From assembly GCA_943372215.1 (NCBI GenBank), contig CALRXU020000012.1, forward strand, positions 62,001 to 126,000: DNA of 64,000 nucleotides. The letters are read 5' to 3'. Position numbers and translations under genes: made by a program. Of this stretch, positions 19,298 through 29,349 are shown piece by piece. This stretch comes from UBA6183 sp943372215 (GTDB taxonomy: Bacteria > Bacteroidota > Bacteroidia > UKL13-3). The notes below the pieces were generated by a model. It ran no database searches and was not told the origin of the DNA. It worked only from the letters and a program-made list of their open reading frames with translations. How positions within the stretch are numbered: position 1 is the stretch's first letter; each line of letters begins with the position of its first letter.

Positions 19298-22200
19298 ATG
19301 AACAGCAACAAACTTTGTTTTGTCTCCCTATTCTTGTTTTTGTTTTCAAACGCCATTGCCCAAAAAACATTAAACAATGAGCATGCCTATAAAATTTACA
19401 AAGATGCTTACGAACTTTTTCTTAAAGAAAAGTATGCCCCTGCACAGCAATTGTTTACCCAATACATTAATACCACAGCAGATAGAGAAACTGCAATTAA
19501 TGCAAGGTATTATGCAGGAGTATGCGCAATGGAGCTGTTTAATGCAGATGCCATTGCAGCGCTAACAGAAGTAACTGACAATTATCCGGAGCATCCCAAA
19601 GCTAAATTGGCCGTTTTTCAACTCGGCAGGTATTTTTACCGCAGTAAGGATAACAAAAGGGCCATACAATACATGGAACAAGTTGACCCCTTAAGTTTAA
19701 CCAGTGAAGAGGCTGATGAATACTACTTTATTAAAGGTTACTGTTATTTTAAAACAGATGATTTTGCAAAAAGTAAAACGGCATTCACCAGCATTAAAGA
19801 TAAAAAAAATAAATACTACGACCCGGCAAATTACTATTATGGATATGTGGTGTACAAAGAAGGTAAATATGATGATGCCATTACCCACTTTGAGCGCATC
19901 AGGCAGTCAAAAACCTTTGGCCCGCTAGCACAAGTATACATAGCACAAATTTTATTTGCTAAAAAACAATATGAGCAAGTTGTTGCCTTTGCTGATAGTA
20001 TTAATAATAAAGATGTGGCAGATGATGTGGCTGGCATTGTCGGACAAAGCTACTTTAACCTTGGCAAGTATGAGAAAGCCCTTCCTTACCTCAATAGCTA
20101 TGCAGCTAACCCTCCGGTTCCACTATCACCACAAGATATTTACCGATTAGGATATGCCTATTTCGCCAGTGCTAACTACGAAAAAGCCATTGAGCAGTTT
20201 ACCAAAATAACTGATAAAACGGACACTACTTCGCAATTTGCACATTACCATTTAGCTGAATGTTACATCAAAACTGATAAAAAAACTGCGGCTCGTTTGG
20301 CCTTTGATAGGGCTTATAAAATTGGCTTTAACAAAGAAATTACAGAGTTGGCCTTGTTTAATTATGCAAAAATAAGCTACGAGTTAAATCAGGCCGATGC
20401 CTTAAAAGACTTGGCCCGTTTTATTAATGATTACCCAACAAGCAATTATATTGATGAAGCTAGAGGGGTGTTGGGTGATTTACTTACCAGTACACGCAAT
20501 TACAAGCAAGCCATTGCAGTTATTGAAAGCATTAAAAAACCAACACTGGCCAATAACCAAACCTACCAACGCGTATTGTATTATTATGCTGAAGAGTTAT
20601 ACCTAAACAACAACTATAACGATGCAAACCTTGCTTTTATCAAATCACAGACTTTTGATTTTGACAAAAAGCTATTTGCATTAGCCTACTTCTGGCAGGC
20701 AGAAATTGGGTATAAACAAGCCCGTTTTAGGGAGGCAGTAAACAACTACGACAAATTTTTAACCTTTGAAAAAGACGTGAACCAAACCCGATTTTTTCCA
20801 TTGGCTTATTATAATCTTGGGTATTGTTACATTCGGTTGGATGAATTTGAAAAAGCGGTTACCAATTTTAATGGCTTCCTAGAAACGCCTCATGCCCAAA
20901 ACAATCCTGAGTTGTTTACAGATGCATCCATGAGGGTGGCTGATTGCTACTTTGTGGCCAAAGAATATAACAGAGCCTTAGATTATTACCAAAAAATCAT
21001 CACTAAAAAACTGAACGGAAGTGATTACGCTTTATACCAAAAAGCCATGATTTATGGGGTGTTAAGTAAGTCTGCTGAAAAAATAAAAGAACTGGAACAA
21101 ATCATTAGCGGATACAAAAAATCACCTTACATTGATGATGCCTTGTACCTGATAGCCAGCGAAAACTTACAAACTGAAAACAACACCGAAGCCATTAAAG
21201 GCTTTGACAACATCATCCAAAATTACCCACGTAGTGCCTACATCCGCAAGGCTATTCAAAATAAAGGATTGGCCCAGCGCAATGCAGGAAACGATAACGA
21301 AGCACTGGCCACCTTTAAAAAATTAGCCTTGGAACATTGCAATTCTGAAGAAGCGCGTCAAGGGCTTATGATTGTGGAAGGTATTTATGTTTCAAAAGGG
21401 GAAACGGACGAATACCTTGAGTTTTTAAAAGCTACAGATTGCAAATCTATTTCTGCTACTTACCAAGATAGCATTAGCTACGAGGCCGCATTTAACCAAT
21501 ACAAAAATGGCGATTGCACTAAAGCTGCTAAACTCTTTGGACAATACATCAACCGTTTTGCTGGAGGCTTTTTTATACTCAAAGCCAACTACTACAAAGC
21601 CGAATGTGATTTTAAACTAAAAAACCTTGATGAGGCATTGATCAATTATGAATATGTAGCCACTTATAACCGCAATGATTTTACCGAAAGGGCTACTCGC
21701 CAAACCGCTGTATTGTATTACAACAAAAAGCAATACCGCAAAGCCTTTGATTACTATAGCGCATTAGAGCGTATTGCCAGTGGACGAGATAACCTTCAAG
21801 TGGCCGTTACCGGTATGATGAAATCAACCATGTTGGCCTTCCCTATTGATACGGCTGCTATTTACTCTTTTAAGTATGTTAACTCTGCGCTTACCACTAA
21901 AGAAGGTTTGTTAGATGCCAACCTAAACATCTCAAGGTATTTTATGAGTATTAACCGATACGATAGCGCATTGATTGGTTGGCAATATTTGGTTAAAGAA
22001 ACCAAAAATGTATATGCAGCAGAGGCCAAATACAATATTGCCTATATTCAATACAACAATAAAGATTACAATGCGGCTAAGAAAACCATTTTTGAAATCA
22101 CGGAAAAGTATGCCAACTATAGCACATGGTACGAAAAAGCATTTTTGTTGTTGGCCGATTTGTACTATGCGCAAAAAGATAATTTTCAAGCAAAGGCCAC

Positions 22201-22342
22201 TTTGCAAAGTTTAATTGAAAACTTAGATGAAGGCACTCATAAAAAAATGGCCACAGACCGATTAAAGCAAATTATTGCTGCGGAAGAAGCCGGCAAACCA
22301 GCTCCAAAACCAATGCCTGAAAAAGAAATTGAAAAACTGTAA
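19298..22342 (+). CDS. Large tetratricopeptide-repeat protein, exported
   Basis: 1014 residues with an N-terminal signal peptide (CFVSLFLFLFSNAIAQ), then near-continuous TPR helices to about residue 990. The repeats are regular, for example YKIYKDAYELFLKEKYAPAQ, YYFIKGYCYFKTDDFAKSK and YYNLGYCYIRLDEFEKAV. The C-terminus is charged and proline-rich (EAGKPAPKPMPEKEIEKL). It is periplasmic or outer-membrane attached and probably a scaffold for protein contacts. It lies 51 bases after the receptor gene and 21 bases before the barrel protein gene, so the last two are surely one operon. A TPR protein next to this barrel type recurs in Bacteroidota in my memory, without a settled function. Confidence 0.82.
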   Translation: MNSNKLCFVSLFLFLFSNAIAQKTLNNEHAYKIYKDAYELFLKEKYAPAQQLFTQYINTTADRETAINARYYAGVCAMELFNADAIAALTEVTDNYPEHPKAKLAVFQLGRYFYRSKDNKRAIQYMEQVDPLSLTSEEADEYYFIKGYCYFKTDDFAKSKTAFTSIKDKKNKYYDPANYYYGYVVYKEGKYDDAITHFERIRQSKTFGPLAQVYIAQILFAKKQYEQVVAFADSINNKDVADDVAGIVGQSYFNLGKYEKALPYLNSYAANPPVPLSPQDIYRLGYAYFASANYEKAIEQFTKITDKTDTTSQFAHYHLAECYIKTDKKTAARLAFDRAYKIGFNKEITELALFNYAKISYELNQADALKDLARFINDYPTSNYIDEARGVLGDLLTSTRNYKQAIAVIESIKKPTLANNQTYQRVLYYYAEELYLNNNYNDANLAFIKSQTFDFDKKLFALAYFWQAEIGYKQARFREAVNNYDKFLTFEKDVNQTRFFPLAYYNLGYCYIRLDEFEKAVTNFNGFLETPHAQNNPELFTDASMRVADCYFVAKEYNRALDYYQKIITKKLNGSDYALYQKAMIYGVLSKSAEKIKELEQIISGYKKSPYIDDALYLIASENLQTENNTEAIKGFDNIIQNYPRSAYIRKAIQNKGLAQRNAGNDNEALATFKKLALEHCNSEEARQGLMIVEGIYVSKGETDEYLEFLKATDCKSISATYQDSISYEAAFNQYKNGDCTKAAKLFGQYINRFAGGFFILKANYYKAECDFKLKNLDEALINYEYVATYNRNDFTERATRQTAVLYYNKKQYRKAFDYYSALERIASGRDNLQVAVTGMMKSTMLAFPIDTAAIYSFKYVNSALTTKEGLLDANLNISRYFMSINRYDSALIGWQYLVKETKNVYAAEAKYNIAYIQYNNKDYNAAKKTIFEITEKYANYSTWYEKAFLLLADLYYAQKDNFQAKATLQSLIENLDEGTHKKMATDRLKQIIAAEEAGKPAPKPMPEKEIEKL

Positions 22343-22362
22343 CCAACATTTTTATTAAACTA

Positions 22363-23988
22363 ATGAGCATGAAAAAACTAACAATATATTTTATACTTAT
22401 CCTATCAGTTTCAAACGTTTTTTCTCAAGACACATTGAGAACAGATGAAATTGATGTAATTAAAACCTTTAAACCAACGCTTGTTGAAATCATCAAAATA
22501 GCCAGCAATCCAAATCCTGAAATTCCTGAAATTACAGTTCCTAAATTGGCTTATACCCTTCCTGAAATCAAGTTAAACGTAAGCCCTACCATTTACACCA
22601 TTAAACCATTATCAATGGGAACGGCCTTATTGCCTAAACTTAAAAACAACTACTTTAAATTGGGTTACGGCAATTACAACGCCCCTATTTTTGAAGCCTA
22701 TGTGAGTACCGTTCGAAATAAAAAGAACCAGGCAGGTGTGTATTACAAACATTACAGTGCCAATCCTACCAATAATAATTACAGAAGCTTTAGCGACAAT
22801 GAATTAAAAATGTGGGCCAAACATTTTGTGGCTAAAGGTATGCTAAGTGCCAATGTAGATTACAACCGAAACGTAATTCATTACTACGGTTTTGACCCTG
22901 AAAGTTTAAAACTACCAAAAAAAGACATTCGCAGGCAATATGGTGCATTTGATTTAGGTGTTGGATACACCAATGTAATTAAAGACACCTCTAAATTAAA
23001 GTACCAAGTTGGTGCCAAGTATTACAACTTTAGAGACAATAACGAGGTATCTGAAAATGATTTTAAACTACAAGCAGATTTTAGTAAACGTATCCATGGA
23101 AATCCATTGCAGATTTTTGTAGGTGTAAATACCAACAACACAGAGAAAAATACCATAAAATACAACCGAGTATTTGTTGATTTGAACCCGACCTACACAT
23201 TAAATTTTGGCAATAGGGCTTACATCAAACTTGGATTCAATACCACCTTATTTAACGACTCTAATGGCTCTAAGTTTTTCCCTTACTTTAACGGAGAGGT
23301 GGCTTACCAAATCATCCCTAAATCAATTACCATTTATGGCGGGCTTACCGGAAACTACCAACGCAATACCTACCGTGGTTTGGTAAATGAAAATCCCTTT
23401 ATTAGCAATTGGGAACTGCGTAATACCAATAACCGTGTTGAAGCATTTGTTGGTTTGAGAGGAGAAATAAGCCCACAAACTAGTTTTATGTTACAATACT
23501 CAAGAGCAAGTGTACAAAACTTATTATTTTATGGGTTTGATTCCACAACCTATGGACAAACCACCATATATGATACCGCTAACTCTGGTTTGAGCATCAT
23601 TAAAGCTGAACTGAACCATGAATTTGCGGAGAAGTTTCATTTCAACTTCAAGCTCAACTATTTCGCTTATGATTTGGACATCGAAAAGCCTTTTGGAAGA
23701 CCCACATTTACTACCAGAACAGCTTTAATGTACAACATGAGTAATAAATTTATCATCAGAGGAGACATTTATACCATGAATAGCCGCACTGGCGTTAGGT
23801 TACCGACAAATACCCAGCAAAAATTTGATGGATTAGTGGACGTAAATCTAGGGATTGATTACCGCTACAGCAAAACCATTGGGTTATTTTTAAACGTGAA
23901 CAATATTACCAACAATAACTACCAACGCTGGTACAATTACCAGGTTTTAGGGCTAAATGTGCTAGGAGGTATAAGTGTAACCTTCTGA
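22363..23988 (+). CDS. Outer-membrane beta-barrel protein (TonB-receptor-like barrel without plug)
   Basis: 541 residues. A signal peptide (KLTIYFILILSVSNVFSQ) is followed by a proline-rich linker with repeated IPEI/VPKL motifs (NPEIPEITVPKLAYTLPEIK). About twenty aromatic-alternating strands then run to a C-terminal strand LNVLGGISVTF. The barrel strands resemble TonB-dependent receptors (FKLGYGNYNAPIFEAYVS), but no plug with the usual RGG and LDG motifs is seen. It may be a passive channel or the barrel partner of the upstream TPR protein, 21 bases away. A strong terminator hairpin follows, which ends the operon here. Confidence 0.78.
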   Translation: MSMKKLTIYFILILSVSNVFSQDTLRTDEIDVIKTFKPTLVEIIKIASNPNPEIPEITVPKLAYTLPEIKLNVSPTIYTIKPLSMGTALLPKLKNNYFKLGYGNYNAPIFEAYVSTVRNKKNQAGVYYKHYSANPTNNNYRSFSDNELKMWAKHFVAKGMLSANVDYNRNVIHYYGFDPESLKLPKKDIRRQYGAFDLGVGYTNVIKDTSKLKYQVGAKYYNFRDNNEVSENDFKLQADFSKRIHGNPLQIFVGVNTNNTEKNTIKYNRVFVDLNPTYTLNFGNRAYIKLGFNTTLFNDSNGSKFFPYFNGEVAYQIIPKSITIYGGLTGNYQRNTYRGLVNENPFISNWELRNTNNRVEAFVGLRGEISPQTSFMLQYSRASVQNLLFYGFDSTTYGQTTIYDTANSGLSIIKAELNHEFAEKFHFNFKLNYFAYDLDIEKPFGRPTFTTRTALMYNMSNKFIIRGDIYTMNSRTGVRLPTNTQQKFDGLVDVNLGIDYRYSKTIGLFLNVNNITNNNYQRWYNYQVLGLNVLGGISVTF

Positions 23989-24007
23989 TAATAGCCTACC
24001 TTACAAT

Positions 24008-24048
24008 AAAAAGCCCGCCATCATTTGTTAAACTGAGGCGGGCTTTTT
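24008..24048 (+). terminator. Intrinsic terminator after the TPR/barrel operon
   Basis: A perfect 12-bp stem (AAAAAGCCCGCC at 24008-24019 with GGCGGGCTTTTT at 24037-24048) and a 17-base loop, ending in a T run. Because the left arm starts with an A run, the hairpin could work in both directions. It lies 20 bases after the barrel gene stop and directly before the HU/SPOR gene, so that gene needs its own promoter or relies on read-through. Confidence 0.85.
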
Positions 24049-24063
24049 ATTTTGCAGGGATAT

Positions 24064-25281
24064 ATGCAACAAATAAGCCAGCATTACATTTGGAACAACA
24101 TCAAGGAATTGCTCTACCAGCATGATTGTGTGATTGTACCCAATTTTGGCGGATTTGTATGCAATAAAGAACATGCCCGTATTGACCAGGTTTCTCATGT
24201 AATTACACCTGAATCTAAGCGGGTTATGTTTAATCAAAACCTCAAATCAAATGATGGTTTATTGGCTCAACAAATTGCGAACCGCCTCAACATTTCTTAC
24301 AATGAAGCATTGAAGCAAATGGATGATTTGGTGAACCAACTGCGCGGATATTTAGAAGAAACCAAACAACTGGATATTAACACGTTTGGTAGCTTTAGGC
24401 TGAATGCAGACGCCAATTATGTTTTTTTGCCGGATAAATATAATAACTACCTGCACTCTTCTTTTGGATTAATGCCACTGCAAGCCACTACAGTTGTTGA
24501 TATGGTGAAACGTTCAAATAAAAGAACGGGATTGTTTAAGGACCGAAAAGAAATTAAAGAGGCGAAAAACCTGTCTAAATCTAGGTCGTTGGGATTCAAG
24601 TTTATCACCGTTTCAGTAGTATTGCTAATGGTTGTTAATACCTATATTTTTTGGGGTGATAGCATGTTGTTTAAACAATCTGGGTTAAGTACCACTGGTA
24701 TTAACAGTTGGTTTGACTCGCTCATGTCAAATGATACACAGGCCACCATTCCAGTAATACAAGCACCTGAAATTCAAACCCCTAAAACCGAAAAATCAGT
24801 TGATATTCATACACCTCAGGCTAAAAACCTGGACTATAACAATGAATTAACCACCTTAAACATTGCAGAAGCATTTTCTTATTCAGCCAAAGAAGCGCCT
24901 GTGTACGGAAGCAACACTTTTGCAGAAGATGGCAGCTTAATCCTCCCCCTTAACGTTACAGAAGAAACACCAAACAACAGCGATAATATAACTTCAATTG
25001 ATGTTGAGTCAACAGTTATTCAACCTTCCGCATCAGCAACTGTTGGAATAAACCATTATTACGTAATTGGAGGAGTGTTTTGCAAAGAAAAAAATGCCCG
25101 CAAGTATTTTGATAAACTTAAAGAAAAAGGGTTTGATGCGCACCTTATTTTGAACAAACGTTTAAACTGCAACCGAGTTGGGTATAAAAGGTTCGATAAC
25201 CTTGCCGATGCCATTGCCCTAATGGATAGCATAAAAGCAACTGAAAACCCAGAAGCTTGGGTGTTAACCATTAAAGAATAG
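24064..25281 (+). CDS. HU-CCDC81/SPOR domain protein
   Basis: 405 residues from the ATG at 24064, which has AGGGA just upstream; a TTG at 24052 would add four residues. The N-terminus (residues 1-140) is a tandem pair of HU-type DNA-binding domains of the bacterial CCDC81 type (VIVPNFGGFVCNKEHARID, then DINTFGSFRLNADANYVF). One membrane span follows at about residues 178-200 (FITVSVVLLMVVNTYIFWG), then a low-complexity periplasmic linker and a C-terminal SPOR domain (HYYVIGGVFCKEKNARKYF). SPOR domains bind denuded septal peptidoglycan, so the protein may link the cytoplasmic nucleoid side to the division septum. The topology is read directly; the role is inferred. Confidence 0.88.
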   Translation: MQQISQHYIWNNIKELLYQHDCVIVPNFGGFVCNKEHARIDQVSHVITPESKRVMFNQNLKSNDGLLAQQIANRLNISYNEALKQMDDLVNQLRGYLEETKQLDINTFGSFRLNADANYVFLPDKYNNYLHSSFGLMPLQATTVVDMVKRSNKRTGLFKDRKEIKEAKNLSKSRSLGFKFITVSVVLLMVVNTYIFWGDSMLFKQSGLSTTGINSWFDSLMSNDTQATIPVIQAPEIQTPKTEKSVDIHTPQAKNLDYNNELTTLNIAEAFSYSAKEAPVYGSNTFAEDGSLILPLNVTEETPNNSDNITSIDVESTVIQPSASATVGINHYYVIGGVFCKEKNARKYFDKLKEKGFDAHLILNKRLNCNRVGYKRFDNLADAIALMDSIKATENPEAWVLTIKE

Positions 25282-25315
25282 CACTTTTCTTTATCCCTAT
25301 ATATATCCTGTATTC

Positions 25316-25963
25316 ATGAACGCATCTTCCATCCAACTATTTATTTTTGATATGGATGGCTTATTAATTGACTCCGAGCCTTATTGGAAAATGGCAGAAA
25401 AAGAGATTTTTGGAAAATTAGGCCTCCAATTAAACGATGAACAATTGCGCCAGGTAATGGGCTTTAGGCTAAATGAGGTGGTAAAATATTGGTACAATTA
25501 CCAACCTTGGGAAAACCCTGATTTCGCCAAAACAGAAAGCGATATCTTAACCTGTGTTAAACAACTCATTGTTTTAAATGCAGAAGCCATGCAAGGGGTT
25601 TATGATGTATTAAACCTGCTCAAAAGCCAAGGACATTTAATAGCCCTTGCCTCTTCCAGTGCAATGGAGTTAATTGATGTGGTGGTTGATAAACTGGCAA
25701 TCAGGCATTATTTTGATTTGTTGTGGAGTGCCCAATTTGAAACATATGGCAAACCACACCCAGTCATTTTTTTAAGCGTTGCTAAACAACTTGGTATTGA
25801 AGCCTCAAATTGTTTGGTATTTGAAGACGCCATCAATGGTGTAATCGCTGCAAAAGCAGCACGTATGCGCTGCATAGCCATTCCTGAGGAAGCGTCTTTT
25901 AATGACCCTCGTTTCGCTATTGCCGATGTTAAACTAAACTCCTTGCTGGAGTTTAGCTTATAA
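25316..25963 (+). CDS. HAD-family sugar phosphatase (HxpB/beta-phosphoglucomutase-like)
   Basis: 215 residues. HAD motif I is FDMDGLLIDSE with Asp12 and Asp14. The helical cap is of the PGM-like C1 type, motif II is LASSSAME, the motif III Lys lies in YGKPHP and motif IV is VFEDAINGVIAAKAA. Closest in style to hexitol phosphatase HxpB (YniC), which removes phosphate from 2-deoxyglucose-6-phosphate and hexitol phosphates in the cytoplasm. A beta-phosphoglucomutase cannot be excluded. Its 3' end overlaps the convergent peptidase gene by 6 bases. Confidence 0.85.
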   Translation: MNASSIQLFIFDMDGLLIDSEPYWKMAEKEIFGKLGLQLNDEQLRQVMGFRLNEVVKYWYNYQPWENPDFAKTESDILTCVKQLIVLNAEAMQGVYDVLNLLKSQGHLIALASSSAMELIDVVVDKLAIRHYFDLLWSAQFETYGKPHPVIFLSVAKQLGIEASNCLVFEDAINGVIAAKAARMRCIAIPEEASFNDPRFAIADVKLNSLLEFSL

Positions 25964-28159
25964 ATTTTGTTTAAAAAAGGAAGTGATTTTGTTCATTAAA
26001 TGCACACGATCCTTGCCTAACACATTATGCAAATGACCTGGGTAAACAAAGTAATCCACTTGCACGCCTTCATCTACACACTTTTTTATGTACTTAAGGC
26101 TATGCTGCCACACCACCACGTCATCGTCAGTTCCATGTATCAGCATTAACCTACCTTTTAAATTCTTGGCATCGTTCAATAAGTTGTTCTCTGCATATCC
26201 TTCAGGGTTCTCTTGAGGGGTATCCATATACCTTTCCGTATACATAATCTCATACAAACTCCAATCAATTACCGGACCGCCCGCTACACCTGCTTTAAAA
26301 AGATTGGTCTTGCTCATCATGGTAGTTGTCATAAACCCACCAAAACTCCAACCATAAATGCCTATCCTTTCCGCATCAACATATTTCAGTGATTTTAAGT
26401 AGTCAATACCTTTTAGCTGGTCAGCCTTTTCTTCAACACCTAACTTTCTATGGGTAACATTTTCGAAGTTTAATCCCCTATTTGCGCTACCTCTATTATC
26501 AATAGTAAACACCACAAAACCTTGTTGGGCCATTAAATAAAGCCACATGTCAGCCCCTCCAAGCCAACTATTGGTAACCATTTGCGCATGTGGTCCTCCA
26601 TATAAATAAACCAAGGTAGGATAGCGCTTATTTTCGTCAAATCCCGCAGGCAAAATTAAGCGGGCATTTAAGTCTGTTGTTCCATCAGCTGCCTTTAATT
26701 TAAGCAGTGTCATTTCACATTTTTTGTATTCGGCAATGGGGTTTGGGGCATTCAGCAACAATGCCCGCTCTTCTCCATTTGCTGCCATTAAAATAACTTT
26801 ACGGGGTGTGGTTGTATTGCTAAACGTATTGAGCATTAAGTTGCCGTCATCGCTTAATAAAATATTATGAGTACCGCTGGCCAAGGTAAGTTTTACCGAT
26901 TTCCCCGTTTTAATATCCAGCTTATAACAATACCTATCCAATCCATCTTCACTGGCTGCCATGTAATAAGCGAAATTTCCTTCCTTATTAAAACCTAAAA
27001 ATTGGGTAACATCAAAATTACCTGTGGTTAATTGCCTGTCTAACCTTCCGTTGGCATGATATAAGTATAAGTGATTAAAACCATTTCGCTCGCTAAGCCA
27101 CAGAAACTGTTGGGGATTATTTTTCAAGAAAACAATGGGTTCTTCAGGCTCCACATATTTCGGATGCGTTTCAGTGAATAAAGTCCTGATGAATGAGCCA
27201 CTCACTGCATCATACTCATTCATTTTCATCTCGTTTTGTGCACGATTTACGACCGCTACATATATTTTTTCCTCACCTGGATGCCACGTAACATTGGTTA
27301 GAAACTGTTCAGCCGGTTCGCCTGTATTGAGCATGATAAGCCTATTTTTAACAAAGTCTTTTACCCAAATCTTCACATGGTGGCTTACTCCTCCAGCCAT
27401 AGGATAACGAATATTCTTAGTATCAGCAGGCTTTTTATCCAACTCATAAATGGGGTAATTGCTCACCATTTGCTCATCCATTTGATAAAAGGCCAACCGA
27501 TTTCCTTTAGGCGACCAAAACATTCCTTCTTTTATGCCAAACTCATTTCTATGCACGGAAGTACCATACAGCAACCCTTCTTTCCCATCAGTGGTAATTG
27601 CATCAGCTTTTGATGGACGTGACGCACCATCTGTTTCATCACGGTTAGCGTTTTTGCTGCTTACAAATAAATTGTAATGATAAACATAAGCCACTTTTCC
27701 GGTAGTTGGCTCTTCAGTGATGTGTTCAGCTTCTTCAGGTAAATAACAAATTACATCAACTGCCCCTGTTTTAATATTTGCCTTATAAATGCTTTGTTTG
27801 TGGCTAAACTTAAAAGTTTCTTCACTTATCCAAGTAATTGGGCCAATTCTATCTGTTTTATTGATGTTACCAACTGCTTTCGACACAAAATCATAATACA
27901 TGTCTGTAGTAAGCACCGTATCTCTTTGCAAGGTATTTGCATCTTGCATCACCACACAGTCTTTTCCATCTTTTTTAACGGTATAACTAAACTTTACCGA
28001 CTTTGGCACCCATGTCAGGCCATTTAATCTGCCGGGGCCCAAAGTAGTGCGTTGTTTTAACACCGCCTCTTCCATAGTAAGTAATTTTTCCTGAGCAAAA
28101 ACAGCATTAAAACTATAACCAAAAGCCAATAGTAATAATAAAAACCTCATTGTACGCAT
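25958..28159 (-). CDS. S9 family peptidase, DPP4-like
   Basis: 733 residues with a signal peptide (LLLLLAFGYSFNAVFAQ). An N-terminal beta-propeller covers about residues 60-480. The alpha/beta-hydrolase domain has the nucleophile in GWSFGG (Ser605), the acid in HGTDDDVV (Asp around 678-680) and the His in PGHLHNV (709 or 711). The family is dipeptidyl-peptidase IV, which removes X-Pro or X-Ala dipeptides from peptides in the periplasm. It lies downstream of dnaN on the same strand but behind a terminator hairpin, so it is probably transcribed separately. Confidence 0.92.
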   Translation of the reverse strand: MRTMRFLLLLLAFGYSFNAVFAQEKLLTMEEAVLKQRTTLGPGRLNGLTWVPKSVKFSYTVKKDGKDCVVMQDANTLQRDTVLTTDMYYDFVSKAVGNINKTDRIGPITWISEETFKFSHKQSIYKANIKTGAVDVICYLPEEAEHITEEPTTGKVAYVYHYNLFVSSKNANRDETDGASRPSKADAITTDGKEGLLYGTSVHRNEFGIKEGMFWSPKGNRLAFYQMDEQMVSNYPIYELDKKPADTKNIRYPMAGGVSHHVKIWVKDFVKNRLIMLNTGEPAEQFLTNVTWHPGEEKIYVAVVNRAQNEMKMNEYDAVSGSFIRTLFTETHPKYVEPEEPIVFLKNNPQQFLWLSERNGFNHLYLYHANGRLDRQLTTGNFDVTQFLGFNKEGNFAYYMAASEDGLDRYCYKLDIKTGKSVKLTLASGTHNILLSDDGNLMLNTFSNTTTPRKVILMAANGEERALLLNAPNPIAEYKKCEMTLLKLKAADGTTDLNARLILPAGFDENKRYPTLVYLYGGPHAQMVTNSWLGGADMWLYLMAQQGFVVFTIDNRGSANRGLNFENVTHRKLGVEEKADQLKGIDYLKSLKYVDAERIGIYGWSFGGFMTTTMMSKTNLFKAGVAGGPVIDWSLYEIMYTERYMDTPQENPEGYAENNLLNDAKNLKGRLMLIHGTDDDVVVWQHSLKYIKKCVDEGVQVDYFVYPGHLHNVLGKDRVHLMNKITSFFKQNL

Positions 28160-28172
28160 AATTATGATGTAT

Positions 28173-28204
28173 TAAAAAGCCCGATTATGAAACATAATCG
28201 GGCC
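28173..28204 (-). terminator. Terminator after dnaN
   Basis: An 11-bp perfect stem, GCCCGATTATG (28179-28189) with CATAATCGGGC (28193-28203), and an AAA loop. Read on the minus strand it ends in GGGCTTTTT, a good U tract. It sits about 25 bases after the dnaN stop and just before the peptidase start. Confidence 0.85.
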
Positions 28205-28227
28205 AATTTATTTATATTTTTTAAGAA

Positions 28228-29349
28228 TTAGTAGCTATTTAACATCATTGGCATCACCAACATCAAAATATTTTCACCTTCATCACCAGACAAAGGGGTA
28301 AGTACACCTGCTCTATTAGGTTGGCTCATTTCTAGTTTAAGCTCTGAACTATCAACTGCAGATATCATCTCAGATAAGTATTTTGAGTTAAAACCGATTT
28401 CTAAATCTTCGCCAGTATATTGGCATTTTAACTTTTCTTGAGCCTCATTTTCAAAGTCAATATCCTCAGCACTAATGGTTAGTTCGCTGCCCGCAATGCG
28501 CAACCTAATTTGATGTGTGGTTTTGTTGGAAGTGATGGAAACACGTTTTACCCCGATTGAAAATTCATTTTTATCAATCTGCAATACATTTGGATTCTCT
28601 TTAGGAATTACCGCATTGTAATCAGGGTATTTTTCATCAATTAAGCGACAAATTAAACTTACCTCGCCAAATGTAAAAAAGGCATTTGAACGATTAAACT
28701 CAATAGTAACTTCTGTATCATCATTGGTTAAAGCAGATTTCAGCAAATTCAAGGCCTTTTTAGGCAGTATGAAACTTTCTTCAACGCCAGGTTTTACATC
28801 AGAGCGATTATACCTTACCAAACGATTTGCATCTGTAGCTACAAATGTAATATCGTCATTGGTGAGTTGCACATATACCCCAGTTAAATTCAACCTTAAT
28901 TCATCATTGCTGGTAGCGAAAACAGTTTTAGAAATTGCACGCAACAACACCTTTGATGATATGGTGAATTTTTTTCCATCTTCAACAACCGGATTCTTAG
29001 GAAACTCATCACCTTTTTGAGCAGTTAACTTAAAGCGACCAGTATCATACTTAATTTCAACTGCACCCTTCTCTAAATTCACGCTAAATGCCAATGGCTG
29101 ATCAACCAATGTCTTCAACAAGTCAATGGTTGTTTTTGAAGGTATCGCAATGCTCATTGATTCCTTTGCTTCAACTTTGATACCAGTTGTCATGGTAGTT
29201 TCCAAGTCAGTAGAAGAGATTTTAAGCTCTCCTTCTTTAATATCAAACAAAAAATTATTCAATATTGGAATAATTGGTTTTGATACCACTACCCCATCAA
29301 TATTTGATAAATGCTTTAAAAGCGTTGAGCTATTAACGATGAATTTCAT
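28228..29349 (-). CDS. dnaN: DNA polymerase III beta subunit (sliding clamp)
   Basis: 373 residues, the normal clamp length. It begins MKFIVNSSTLLKHLSNIDGVV and ends with the family's C-terminal LMLVMPMMLNSY, in the place of the E. coli MPMRL end. Internal landmarks are NFLFDIKEGELKISSTDLET, TGRFKLTAQKGDEFP and RLIDEKYPDYNAVIP. The protein forms a dimeric ring around DNA and holds polymerase III on the template. No dnaA or recF is adjacent, which is usual in Bacteroidota. Confidence 0.97.
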   Translation of the reverse strand: MKFIVNSSTLLKHLSNIDGVVVSKPIIPILNNFLFDIKEGELKISSTDLETTMTTGIKVEAKESMSIAIPSKTTIDLLKTLVDQPLAFSVNLEKGAVEIKYDTGRFKLTAQKGDEFPKNPVVEDGKKFTISSKVLLRAISKTVFATSNDELRLNLTGVYVQLTNDDITFVATDANRLVRYNRSDVKPGVEESFILPKKALNLLKSALTNDDTEVTIEFNRSNAFFTFGEVSLICRLIDEKYPDYNAVIPKENPNVLQIDKNEFSIGVKRVSITSNKTTHQIRLRIAGSELTISAEDIDFENEAQEKLKCQYTGEDLEIGFNSKYLSEMISAVDSSELKLEMSQPNRAGVLTPLSGDEGENILMLVMPMMLNSY

